A stretch of 64,000 nt of DNA, taken from positions 20,992,001 through 21,056,000 of the forward strand of contig JAPYXD010000723.1 of assembly GCA_030998225.1 (NCBI GenBank). Direction: 5' to 3'. Made by a program: the position numbers and the translations under genes. How positions within the stretch are numbered: the stretch's first letter is position 1; each line of letters starts with the position of its first letter. This document shows, one piece after another, positions 1 to 11,441 of the stretch. The notes beneath the pieces were generated by a model. It was given only the letters and a program-made list of their open reading frames with translations. It was not told where the DNA came from and made no database searches. The DNA comes from Diplolepis rosae (lineage: Eukaryota > Arthropoda > Insecta > Hymenoptera > Diplolepididae).

Positions 1-302
1 GCATTTTTTGGACATTTTTTGACTTTCAATAACTTTTTTTTTTAATCAATTGTCATGATTCTTTTTCATTTTGTTACTTACAATGTGTAGCAACTTTTTG
101 GGTATGGAAAATAAGGTAATATGTCTGAAAAAAGTTACAAATAAAATAAAAAAATTAATAAAAATATATTTAAAAAAAATTTTGTCGTTATTTTTTTAGC
201 AAGATTGCTTTTCATATCCAAAAATATTGATAATATAACAAAGAATAATTTTTGATTTTATTCAAACATATGTTGCAACTAACCCTTAAATCACTAAAAT
301 TC

Positions 303-503
303 ATTAAGACCATGTGATTTACCACATTATTTACGACCGCTTTATTAACATAATAATAATTTAAACAAATTTTCCAGAGAAGACAGGAATGCAGAAAAAT
401 GTAACGCATTACTGTCTTCTCTGCAAAATTATTAAAACTTTTATTTTAATCATAAAACAATCGTATATAATTGGTGACGTCAGAGTCTACAATACGGCCT
501 TAA
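303..503. mobile_element. TTAA-flanked short inverted-repeat element, copy 1
   Basis: TTAA lies at both ends (303-306 and 500-503). Ends resemble TTAAGGCCGTATKGTAGAC, and an inner block TACGACCGCTTTAT recurs inverted. A second copy is at 53783-53945. This copy has an extra GAAGACAG...CTGTCTTC hairpin in the middle. No protein is encoded. Confidence 0.7.
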
Positions 504-1239
504 CGGCGAACATTTGTCTAAAATCTTACTTGAAAATGAATCACACGAAATACTTTAAATTTATAAAATGGAGTAATTTCAAAGCACGAAATTAGATTCA
601 ATTCGACTTTATTTTCATTCCCAAATTAATCACTACAGTAAACTTGAAAACAGAGATGAAAAGTTGGTTTTTGAATGCTCTAACAGTAATCTATGTATAT
701 AGACTCAAAACTGAATGCATATAGCAATACTTAAATTATAACGAGATACATACATAAAACATCGGTTTCCACAGCCTGCATTATTCTTGCTCTTCTCTTG
801 AATAATTCATGTCGTGATAATTATATCACTGCCCTTATTTCTTAAAGACAAGATTGAAGACACCACTATCTTTCAAGTCTCTTATGAGAATATTACTCAC
901 CAGAATAATTTATATTAAATCATTAAATTTCTGTTTCATATTTCAGTTCTTATTACCCATTCCTCATATATAATCTGAAACTTCTATTTAAATCCACGGA
1001 AATATTTAAAAAGTAAGTGCCAAATTACCCTCTTACTGAAATTAAATAATAATGACAGATCACCTACTTAAATGATAATGCGCTTCATTTACATACATTT
1101 CGGCTTAGAAATCCTCAACTCACCTTGCCTATGTCGAATTAAATAAAATCTGCCCGTTTCGCGGCCACATTCTCATCGCGCGCAAGTTTGAGCGCGCCTA
1201 GGGCGCAAGACTCGATCGTCGCGCTCGGTATATATTCTT

Positions 1240-2818
1240 TTAATTCGATACTGAAGCTCAAGTCAATTTTATAATATTGTAAATGTGAAGTATATTTTCA
1301 CAAAATTACTACATTTTTTGATTTCAAATGAAAAAGGAAACTCTATTTAATTAAGGCTCTATCAGCCATAAGGTGGCTTGAGCGTTTGGTGTCGTATGAA
1401 GTGAGGGGCACCGTGGGGGCACGTGTTACATGAATGCTCATTGCTACTTATTTTTTTAATAACCATATGTATTATAGTAACATCTGAGTAGAAGGGTAAG
1501 AAATCGCGGAAATGTCCCCGGAAAAAAGCGATAGTAAAAAATTATTAGTTTCACCTCGAGGCGATTTCTATATTCTGTACCTTTTTCGCAATTTTCTCTT
1601 GATTGAAGTCGTCAACCCTTCGTTTTTATAATACGATCAAGCCACCTTAAAGAACACATTCTCATCATGACACTCGCGCTTCGCGCTCGATTTTCTGTAT
1701 ACATTTCTGTACCTTTCTAATAATTTACTTGATTAAAAAAAATTTATCTTCTTCCAGATATCTCAAAAAGGAAAAAAAATCGTAGATTGTTTTCATATTT
1801 TGGTTAAAAAATGGAATTTTTGAATTTTAATCGTATTTTTTTAAAATAAAATGAAAAATTTACGTCTTATTAGAAACTATGTCAGACAAAATTTGTAGAT
1901 CTTATTAAAATGAACAATTATTAATGTAAACAAATCTATTCCTTTGGATCTAAGAAAAAAATTTTGAATTAACAAAATTTTCTTTAATTCAAAGAAATTT
2001 TTTCTTTGACCGTATATCAAAGAAACTGTTTTCTCAGTAGGACATTTTTTGACAAAATGTATAATTTATGTTTTGGTTTTAAAAAAACACTATTGAAAAT
2101 CAAAAATTAAATTATTTAACCAAAATATGTGATACAAACTATATAAGCGTTAAAATAAAAAATCATTTGCTTAAAAACAGTCTATGAATTTTTTTTCCTT
2201 TTTATAAAAGAAGTTGGTTTACGATGGCTTTCTTATTGAGGTATTTGGAAGAAGATACATTTTTTTTAATAGTGCAAATTATTAGAAAGTTAAAGAAATG
2301 TATTGAGAAAATCGAGCGCAAACCGCGAGTTTCATGATGAGAATGTATTCCTTAAGACCGATAGAGCCTTAAGTAAATTGAATTTCCTTTTTCATTTAAA
2401 ATCAAAAAATTTAGTCACTTTGTGAAAATGTAAGTCATATCTACAATATTATAAAATTGAAGCAGGTAAATTTTTGCAATTAAAGTGAAAAATATACGTT
2501 TTGTCAGAAACTATGTCAGACAAAATTCGTATATCTTATTAAAACGAAGAATTATTTTGCAAACTTAAGTTTTTTTCTTATTTTACATATTTTAGTTAAA
2601 AAATTGAATTTTTGATTTTCAATAGTAATTTTTAAAATTAAAAAGAAAAATATACATCTCATGAAAAAGTGTTGAAATTCAAACTTGTAGATCTTTATGT
2701 AGTGAACAATTTTGTATCATAACTTGTTTTTCGTATCTCGTATAATTTAACTGGAAAATGTAATTTAAATATTGACTTTTTCCAAGTTTTAACATACTGT
2801 AACTATTCTAATTTCAGT
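1240..2818. repeat. Long repeat family R, copy A, with a foldback
   Basis: Positions 1240-1850 and about 2040-2480 are inverted copies of each other, both with CTCGCGCTTCGCGCTCG-like and GAAAAAGGAAACTC-type blocks. Positions 2480-2818 continue the family. The same order is found at 14780-16112 (copy B). The continuation resumes at 3952-4325 after an inserted element. Nothing coding was recognised. Confidence 0.75.
1373..1650. mobile_element. Short element nested in repeat R copy A
   Basis: Ends AAGGTGGCTTGAGCG and CGATCAAGCCACCTTAA are inverted. The segment is absent from the matching place in copy B, where the flanking R sequences are adjacent. It spans about 280 bp and is non-coding. Confidence 0.6.
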
Positions 2819-3951
2819 TTAAGGTAGTTGATCCACGAAAATTAGACCTCACACGGAAAAAACAGTATAGCTGTTCGACCTATACCGGTATATAGTGTCT
2901 CGACCCATGCGGTATAGGTGAGACAACTATACTGGTTTGCCGCGCGACCTATACATTGCTTCGCATGCACGCGACTCAAACCTCGAAATGAGAAAGAAGT
3001 GTCATTTTTTCGAAGCGTTTGTCGATTTGTTTGGAGCATTTTTTCTTTCTTTGAAAGATCATTTTTGCGTATCGCGTATTGTTTTATCACACGCGAAAAT
3101 TCACAAGAGCGATAACGATGACATAATATTTTGTTTACGATCGCTATACACGGTATTGTCATATAAACGAACTTGTATAGCTGTCTCACCTATACTCGCA
3201 TAGTTCTGAGGACCATACCGTAGCATTGGTCTGATAGCAATATTTTCTGGTTCTGAGGACCAAAATATAGTTCTCTTAGCTATACTGTTTTTTCAGTGCA
3301 GGCAAAAATAGATAATTTTGCTTTCAAGAATAGCAATATTATTATTGAAGAGATATTTTGGAAGAGAAAAGATTATTTTGCATGAAAACAATTTGAAATA
3401 CAGAAAAATAATTTTATTAATAAATTTTATTTTTGCCCCAACTTTTTTTCTTATCGCTTCTTACCAAATTTTAAAAAATTATGAGATTTTAATAAATTAC
3501 AAATCACTTTTTCAAGAAAGAGATTCCCTACAACTTAACCATTTCCAATTTTCGAAAATGAATAAATTATTATCAAATTCAGCAATTTGTTTATAACAAT
3601 TTCGTTTTGGCAAATGTTTTTTAATAGTTTCAGCCATTAAAGAATTTATTTTTAAAAATCAGAAACGGTGAAGTTGTGGGAAATCTTTTTCTTGAAAAAG
3701 TGATTTGTAATTTATTAAAATCGCATAATTTTTTAAAATTTGGTATTAAGCGATAAGAAAAAAAGTTGGGTCAAAAATAAAATTTATTAATACAATTATT
3801 TTTCTATGTTTCAAATTTTTTTATGTAAAATAATCTTTTTTCTTTCAAAATAGCCCTTCAATAATAATATTGCTATTCTTGAAAGCATCTTTCATTCTTG
3901 AAATTATCTATTTTTGTCTGAGGTCTAATTTTCGTGGATCAACTACCTTAA
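2819..3951. mobile_element. TTAA-flanked palindromic element (GGTAGTTGATCC family), copy 1, with nested insertion
   Basis: TTAA is duplicated at 2819-2822 and 3948-3951. The element begins GGTAGTTGATCCACGAAAAT and ends with the inverted complement. The empty site is visible in copy B of repeat R at about 15810, where AGTTTAATC is uninterrupted, so insertion and target duplication are directly seen. TTAA targets are typical of piggyBac-type transposition. Other copies are at 20463 and 32826. A different element sits inside at 2852-3298. Confidence 0.85.
2852..3298. mobile_element. Short element with CACTGAAAAAACAG ends nested in the TTAA element
   Basis: Ends CACGGAAAAAACAGTATAGC and GCTATACTGTTTTTTCAGTG are inverted. 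The host element at 32830 lacks the insert, so the boundaries are clear: GACCT-CA-insert-CA-GGCAAA, a 2-bp CA duplication. Internal open frames are short and not recognisable. Confidence 0.8.
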
Positions 3952-4325
3952 TCGAAAAACGTTATTGAGATAATTAGTAGAGATTTATGAGTACTATCAG
4001 AGACCAGTATTGGAATTTTGGATTTTCTCATGAAGTTTTTTTCAAACACACAAAAAAATGCTCCTATTTTAACAATTTTGGTCGGATATCGCTGGTTAAC
4101 GAACTTGTCCTTACTTTTTCTTCCCTGAAAAAGCATGTCAAAGCTCAATTGAACCCGATAATTCTATTGAGAGTTATCTAGTATACGATCTACAGACAGA
4201 CAGACACTTGCGTAAAAATCGTTTTTTCTGACTCAGGGGGTCTCAAAACGTAAAGATATGATAAAAATTTCAAAAATCATTTTTCACATAAAACTAATAC
4301 CTTTTCATTTATGATGAGAATGTAA
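3952..4325. repeat. Repeat family R, right part of copy A
   Basis: Matches 15810-16112 (copy B) and the shorter piece at 19150-19398. Shared blocks include ACAGACAGACAC, GGGGGTCTCAAAACGTAAA and the end ATGATGAGAATGTAA. Non-coding. Confidence 0.75.
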
Positions 4326-5655
4326 AAAGAGTAAAAGTAGATAGAAAAGGTAAAATAAAGTAAGCACGAAACCTCGTTAGTTACATGAAATAAGAACTTT
4401 ATTTAACTGAAATTAGACTCTGTAATTGCTGAATGAACTTTAACAAGTGTTTGCTATCGAATCGGAGAAATTCTTTATGAGACTAGTAGAAATGTGGTGA
4501 GACGATAGAGAAAGAGGGAGGGTGAGCAATCGACTTGAACTCGTGTATTTTCTCACTTGAAGATTAACGAGCTTTCGCATGGCGTTGCGTGTTGAGCTTA
4601 AGCGAAAAGTTCTCCCGTCATTGTATGTACATGTTGAAACTATGGCAAGAAATTCTACGGTATAATTTACTCTTGCATATAGTTGACATTAAGCGACGTA
4701 ACTCGATTGTGTAATGAGGTCAACTTGTTTGCCGATTACTGTATCAGGATCACAATAGTATATTTTTATAATCGTGCTCTTTGCCACAGATTCTGATCAA
4801 CCGACAACTTCTTCTTATATTGTTGACAAAAGTGCTCCTTAATACTCTTTATCTCTAGACTAATAACAAAGGGTTTTTAGGCCTCTGAAGATTTTTTTAT
4901 GATGCCATTAAAAACCAGAGTGTTTACTAACCAGAAAATCAGGCAAAAGTGGAAAATATTGGGGGATTGAACCGAATCTATAAATCAAACTGAACTTGGT
5001 AGAAAATCGATTGAACTGAAAAAATGATAAAAATAAAGTTCAATTTCTTACAAACATCAAATCATTCACATTTTGTATTTAAAATTTGTAACAGTAAATG
5101 CAACTGAATTTCTTAGTGGATTTGACTGATTCCTAGATGTATTGAATTCTATTAACCTAATTTGATACTAATTTTTATTAAATTCAAGTCAAAGTATCAT
5201 CAACGAATTAGAGAAATTTTAGGAAATTCAACTGAAATTGTATACTGAATGCAACTGAATTTAAAGTTTGTTTATTCAATAAATCCTTTTATTTTAGCTG
5301 GTTTTGACTTTAAATGAGTTGTATTCGACTCAATCTAATGAAATCATATTTTTTATTGATTCCATTGAGAGCTTATTAAATTCACCTGCAGTTTTTTCCA
5401 TTTAGTTAAACTTTGTACATTTGATTGCCTTTTCTTTAAATTTACTTTCTATCTTCTTGAATTTATTTTAAATTAGGTATCTAAAATTGTGACATCATCT
5501 GTCAAGATGGCTATAGAATCTCTGAATCTAAATGAGTCAATAACTAACAAATTTAGAGTAAAATTAACGTGAATGCATTCACTTCCAATTAGTAAAGTAT
5601 TTTCACTATGAATAAATTAGAATTTTACTATAAATTTTTCAAATTGAAAAAGTCA
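4326..5655. other. Gene-free AT-rich stretch
   Basis: No exon or element with clear ends was seen. From about 4900 the sequence becomes a degenerate low-complexity run rich in TTGAATT and ACTGAATT, which continues to about 6580 around the foldback at 5657-5855. Confidence 0.6.
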
Positions 5656-5656
5656 C

Positions 5657-5855
5657 GGTTCTTCTAGACAAATAATTGAAGAATTAGACAAAATTTGCCT
5701 CTGCCCGGATTCGAACCAGGGTCCCCACTTTTCATGAATTGTCGTAATGAGTAGAGTAATCGGTAGCGTAACACTCATGAAAAGTTTCGAACCCGGGTCG
5801 AATCCGGGCCGAGGCAGATTTTTTCTCGTTCTTCAATTATTTGTCTAGAAGAACT
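5657..5855. mobile_element. Foldback element with tRNA-like arms
   Basis: The two arms, from TTCTTCTAGACAAATAATTG at about 5659 to its complement ending near 5855, are inverted. Each arm carries a tRNA T-arm/box-B-like motif: GGTTCGAATCC on the minus strand at 5707-5717 and GGGTCGAATCC on the plus strand at 5795-5805. Each motif lies next to CCGGGC.GAGGCA, like a tRNA 3' end. A box-A-like TAGAGTAATCGGTAGC lies at about 5752-5767. No full cloverleaf could be drawn, so I do not call a tRNA gene. Confidence 0.65.
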
Positions 5856-7711
5856 ATAAATTTTCCAATTTAAATATTATAAATCCCAGACGTTGAAATC
5901 CCTTGAATTTTTATATTTCAATATAAATTAGTCGAATTCACTGAATTATTACTGAAATGTTACTAAACATTGGTAAATTTTTTTACCAATTGGAGGTTGA
6001 ATGATTTCTCACTGATTAAAAACTTATAAAGTATTGGTGCATACAAAATAATATTAAATTTGATGGTATAAAACTTCATTTTTCAAATATCTCAGCCAAT
6101 TAAATTGAATTGAAATCCATAAGAAAACATTTGTCAGCTATTTTGAAAATGTCTATCGTAATAACTTGACATGCTAGAAATTTTGACAAAGGATCAAAAT
6201 AAAGTTCAAACCTTGTACTCAAAAAGTTCCTATAGCAAGTCAAATTGCTTTACTATAAGAGTTTAAAATAATTAGAACTATTTTGACTGAATTCTTTTTG
6301 AATTTATTTACTATAGATTATTTTAATTGGATTTGATAGAGTTTACTTTAAATTTATTGGAATTTTCTCTAAAATTTTGAATCCTTCTGAATATCGTGAA
6401 GTTTCTGATTATGTATTGCACCATTAATTTTGAAATTGGATTTACTCGAATTTGAATTAAATGCAGTTGAATTTTCATAAATCAATTGTTGAATTAGTTG
6501 ATTTATCTTATTTTTGAATTGATTTTAAATTTTGTCGTATTAATTTAATATTCAATTTTAATATAGGCGAATTGTTTAAGTGAACTAACCTGACCAAAAG
6601 CAAATCCACTCTTCATTTTTTAAATTTCACTATGAAAAACACAAAACATAACCCACAAAAAAGTTTCGTGAATCTCAGTTCCACAGTTTCTAAAAAAAAA
6701 ATTGAAAATCGAAAAAATATCATCTAGGTTATTTTTATCTTGATTTAAAAAACAAGAATTAAATTATTCAGTTTTCGATGTGAGGGGTATTTTCAAGATA
6801 TGAAATTTCTTTGAAAGTTCAATAAGATTTTCTCCTTTCGTTGGTTTTCATATAGATTATAGAAGGAACTCAATCTTTTTTATTTTTTTAAAACTCTAGA
6901 GATATATTTTTACAGTTTTCACAGAATTCAGTCACGTATAATTTTATGGGTTATAGGTATATAATGATTTCGTTTCCGAGAACTTGTCACGTTTATACCA
7001 CCTGAACCACATCTGAAACTTCCTTTTTAAAAAGGGCAGATTTTCTAAGGGTGGTTTCATTTCTTCATCGATTGAACTTCAAGTTTTTTTTATTGTGCAC
7101 CCTCCAGTGCTCATTCAAAAGGTTAATCAAATTTACGATTCTGATAAATCTCAAGTTAGAGGGCATGAATTTTGAAGAGAGTGTTTTAGGCTTAAAGTGG
7201 TGTCGAGTCAAAATCTGGGACTCTGGTTCCATTTTACTCTTGATCTTGTTTTCTCGCCTTACCCTCTTCTTTTTATCTCTCTTTGAAATTCTTTCTCACC
7301 GTAAATCGTGTCACTCGCTGCTCTTTAGTAACATTTTTCTCGAGTACTCTGACAGCATATGTGAGTGCGCTGTAGGCGAGTTTTCCTGGATTTCCCAGTC
7401 AAGTTTTGAATTGAGAACTTTTCTGATCAAGCCATTAATCAAACTATAGGTGGCCATAGAATACTGATAAAGACCCGTTCTTTTTCACTTAGAGCTGCTT
7501 TAATTTCAGATGTAATTATCTATGTAGTTCGTAAAGATTAAGAGTTTTAATTCTAATTTCGTATACTGGGATGATTTCAAATGTGAAAGAATCTGAAAGT
7601 CATGAGAGAATTTTTTATTATTGCAGATTTTAATTTATTACACAGAGTAATGCAAGTTAACAATTTTTACTAATCGACGTTTCAATTTAGGGAAAAACGT
7701 GTCATTATGAG
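5856..7711. other. Gene-free stretch
   Basis: AT-rich sequence with degenerate TTGAATT repeats up to about 6580. A 132-codon open frame at 7051-7449 starts with GTG, is rich in Leu/Phe/Ser and has no recognisable motif, so it is not called a gene. Confidence 0.55.
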
Positions 7712-7852
7712 CATTTTTCGCAGTGAAATACTAAATTTGATATAAACGATTTTACAAGTATAATCTACCATAGATTGTATCGAATATTACTATAACCTAC
7801 ACTGAAGTTGTATATCATTTTTCGAATATTTAGTATTTTGACTGCGAAAAAT
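7711..7852. mobile_element. Small inverted-repeat element
   Basis: GCATTTTTCGCAGTGAAATA at 7711 pairs with TATTTTGACTGCGAAAAAT ending at about 7851. The middle also contains complementary AT-rich halves. It is about 140 bp and non-coding. Confidence 0.55.
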
Positions 7853-8381
7853 TTCCAGTCTGCTAGGAATAATTACGATTGCACCTCGATTTTCCCTAGA
7901 TTCCTAATATTTTTTAGAATTATCATTATTAAAAAAACATATATTGCTTCACAAAGTTTCTCCGTGTAAGATCTAATTCAAGAAATTTTTTACTTCTGAA
8001 TTTTCACAATCTTTGATCTTCTAAAAACTAACAACTAGAAATAAAAATGTTTGTTTATTAATAATATGATTCTTTTAGGATCATGTTTTTTCTGTTTTGA
8101 ACAAACCTTGGCGTTTTTGATCTCTGGTACACTGAGGAACGGCTATCGACTCTTGGGTTTTTATCATTAAAAAAACTTAACTTTTGAATATCCTTGCATA
8201 CTTGTAATTGAAACAAATATGTGGGAATTTTATTTTAGAGTTCTACGAGGCACCTTGATTTACTTTTCGTCTTTGTACATTTAAGATTTGTCTAATTGGA
8301 TAAAAATTACGATGAATATATTTTTTTTAGTAAAGATTTTTATTTTGATTCTAAATAGATGTGTTAGTCTTAAAATGTATA

Positions 8382-8843
8382 CACTGTAAAAATTATCGGT
8401 AAATTTTCCTACTATATATTAGGAAACTTTTCCTAAATCCTTAGGAAGCATAGATTTTCCTACAGAAAGTGGAAATATTTCATAGATTTGAGGAAAATTG
8501 ACCGAATTTTCGGACTTATTTCCAAACTATTAGGGAATATATCAAAAAAGTGAGAACATTTTACAAATCTCCTAAGTTGTAGAAAATTTTTCCCATGAAA
8601 AGCGGAAATTGTTCCACAAAAACGGAAATTTGTTCACTTTTTTTAGATCTTTTTCCACTTAAATTATAAAATAAATATATATTCCCTAATAAACTGGATA
8701 TTTCTCTGACCAAACAGTAGGAACTATTTCCAGTTCTATGCCGGAAATACTTCCGACTATATCTTTAGAAAAATTTACGACCCATTTGTATTTTAAGCTG
8801 TCCGACTATTTTCGGAAAAATTTCCGAAAAATTTTTTACAGTG
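8382..8843. mobile_element. CACTGTAAAAA-ended element, copy 1
   Basis: Begins CACTGTAAAAATTATCGG and ends ATTTTTTACAGTG. It is nearly identical along its length to 19857-20322, including internal blocks such as GAAAGTGGAAATATTTC and TTCCACAAAAACGGAAATTT. It is 462 bp with no protein and is a short non-autonomous DNA transposon. Confidence 0.85.
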
Positions 8844-11086
8844 CACGATGTATGCTTACAAGTTACTTCAATTTAGGACTGTTAATTTTAATACGGTGGA
8901 AATCTGAAAAAACTTCGTTTAATTTAATCTCTTCCCTTTTGATTCGTTCAATCTCACTAGATTTATGTTAATCATCGTGGAATTATAATAGTGCAATAAT
9001 AATTACACAATAAATGTAAGCCTTCCGATTATATTTCTTCTAGATTCTTTTAATTTGTCGTTTCATATATTGTTTCTCAAAAATTATTTGAATTTCTCAT
9101 TGGATTTTTGAAAGTACAGAATACCTACCTTTCTCTAAAATAATATTGTTTTGTGTACTAAAAACACTTGAAATTCTGATAATTTGTTATGAAAAGAAGC
9201 AGAAAAGTACTGAGATTTTTAATTTTTACAAGAAACGACAGGTATAAAGCATTTTTTTGTTCTTTTTATTATACTTTTATTTTTGAACAAGTCGTAAACG
9301 TCTGACTCGTAAAGGTGTACCTACTGTGAACAACTGCAGTAGTTATGGTCACGTTTGGTCAGCCACCGCTGTCTAACTTTATATGAAAGGCGATGAGAGA
9401 GAAATTTTCGACCTAATCCTATCAAACTGCATTCATATGACTTCTCACTTCCTGTATTGGGCTAGTTGATCAGAAAAGGAAATTATAACCTCTTACAGTT
9501 GTTTCATAAAAAATATTAACTCGTTACAGTTACAAGTTACAAAACTGAAAAGTAAATTATTACAGTTAAATATAGTTATTGATTAAAGTAACTTCAAGTT
9601 TCTTCGATAATTCAAAACTATTTTTTATGTTCAATTAAGGAAAATAACTCTTTCAATTCAGCAGACAGTTTTAATGGTGAACATTGTTGAAAATTATCAT
9701 TGTTAAAAAATTTACTCTCATAATTTCTGCAGTTACGTAAAACGAATTCCAAAAGATGTTCTAAGCTTTCATCTCAAGACAGCAAGTTTTTATTCTTAAA
9801 GATGTTTATTTATAAATTTCGTGCATTCAAAATATATATTCATACTCTGAGAGATTTTTTGCTTCGATAAATGGCCAAACTACACCAAAGCTTAGTACGT
9901 TTAAAAATGTGGAAATCTGTGATTTTATTTCAAAAATTCATATGATGTTTACTAACCGAAGCAGCGTTTTAAATTTATATGTTTTTTTCAGTGATTGGTT
10001 AACATATTCAATTTTTTGATAAAAAAAACGAAATAATACTTAGAACACACCATATTAAAATTGTAGAGCGGCTTAAAAAACGACTTATATGAAAAACTGA
10101 AATAATAGTTTCAGGGTTCAACACAAAGAATATCAGTTTTTACTACTGAACATATAAAAAAATAAGACTCACCCTTGCAAAATGAATGCCGTGAATGTCG
10201 ACACTTTCACAACCATATTAAAACTTATACATATTGGGATATATAATACATACACATTTACGTCACATAATAACATAACAGTATACACAATTCATGCTTG
10301 GCTTAAGTCTATACTTAATCTTACTTAATATAAACACGCTCACACGCATCGCATAAACACGTGCAAGAGTATTTCTTGAAATTAGTTATATACTAATGGT
10401 AAAAAATAGCACCGTCTATGAGAAATGATTATTTTTTTCATAAACTAATGAAAACAGTTTTTTTTTTTAATTGTTTAAGGTATTCAAATATTTGAAAAAT
10501 TAGTTTGCTTAACCTATAAGCATTTAAATACGTAATGAACTTTCATATTCAGAGAAATTTGCAGCTCAAGTTTAACTCTGTACATCGCATTTCAGACTTA
10601 ATTAACAAGAAAGTTTTGTAATATTGATGATTTAATCGATATAAAATATCATCTACCGGTTTTATAGTTTTTATGATTTACGAGTTATTAAAGAATCTAA
10701 AAAATATTCTGTTTCAGCAACACTTTTATGCATATTAAAGTTCACAATCGCGTATATTAAATTTTATTTTCTGCGTATGCAAATAACTCAATATACTTTT
10801 ATATTAAATTTAATGCAAAAATTTTAAAGTGTACCGTTTCAGTGTCTAATAACCTTTACAATTTTATTACTCGTTTATACCAGCCATATCAATTTTTCAA
10901 TTATGCTCTTCAGTTTAGGGTATTTACCGTATTTTTTATTGAAATAACTCTTTTAATAATTACATTGAAAGAACTTTATTTGTCCCCTATGTTAAAGCTT
11001 CGGTAAAAGAATCATGTTATTTCATACTAATTTTTCGTATTATTTCGTCAAAGACCAGTTTATAAATTTTGCCATTCATTGAAACA
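8844..11086. other. Gene-free AT-rich stretch
   Basis: Nothing with clear coding or element structure was seen. About 9480-9560 has repeated GTTACAGTTACAAGTTAC-like words, similar to 29060-29140. Confidence 0.55.
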
Positions 11087-11441
11087 CACTCAGAAAAATG
11101 ATTTTTTTGAAAGACTTTTTTTTATTTAAATAAATGATTTATCTGAATTAAGTAAAATTTGTTTGATTTAAACAGAGTATCTTTGAACCAAATAAAGATT
11201 TGTTCAAATAAATTTCTGCTTTAAAACAAATTATGTCTTCGACCAAATACGAATGCAATAATTTGTTTGTTCTGTAGAAAAATGTATTTGATTTAAACAA
11301 ATATTTATTTAGCACAAAGATATTTTATTTTAATTAAACAAATTTTATTTAATACAAATAAATCTTTTATTTGAATTAAAAAAAGGCCTTTCAAACAAAT
11401 TATTTTCTTTCATTCAATCAAATAAATATTTTTTCTGAGTG
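11087..11441. mobile_element. CACTCAGAAAAA-ended element filled with AAACAAAT-type repeats, copy 1
   Basis: Begins CACTCAGAAAAATG and ends TTTTTTCTGAGTG. The interior is a chain of degenerate words such as TTTGATTTAAACAAAT on both strands. Copies are at 13164-13630 and 19466-19846. Confidence 0.75.

Noticed and set aside
2842..3203. Overlapping open frames on both strands
   Set aside because: They lie inside the nested inverted-repeat element and reflect its palindromic sequence.
5700..5820. Possible tRNA gene
   Set aside because: Box-B-like words are present on both strands, but no 5' acceptor stem and anticodon arm could be paired into a cloverleaf.
7051..7449. 132-codon open frame on the plus strand
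   Set aside because: It starts with GTG, is Leu/Phe/Ser-rich, has no recognisable motif and has no supporting splice or context signals.
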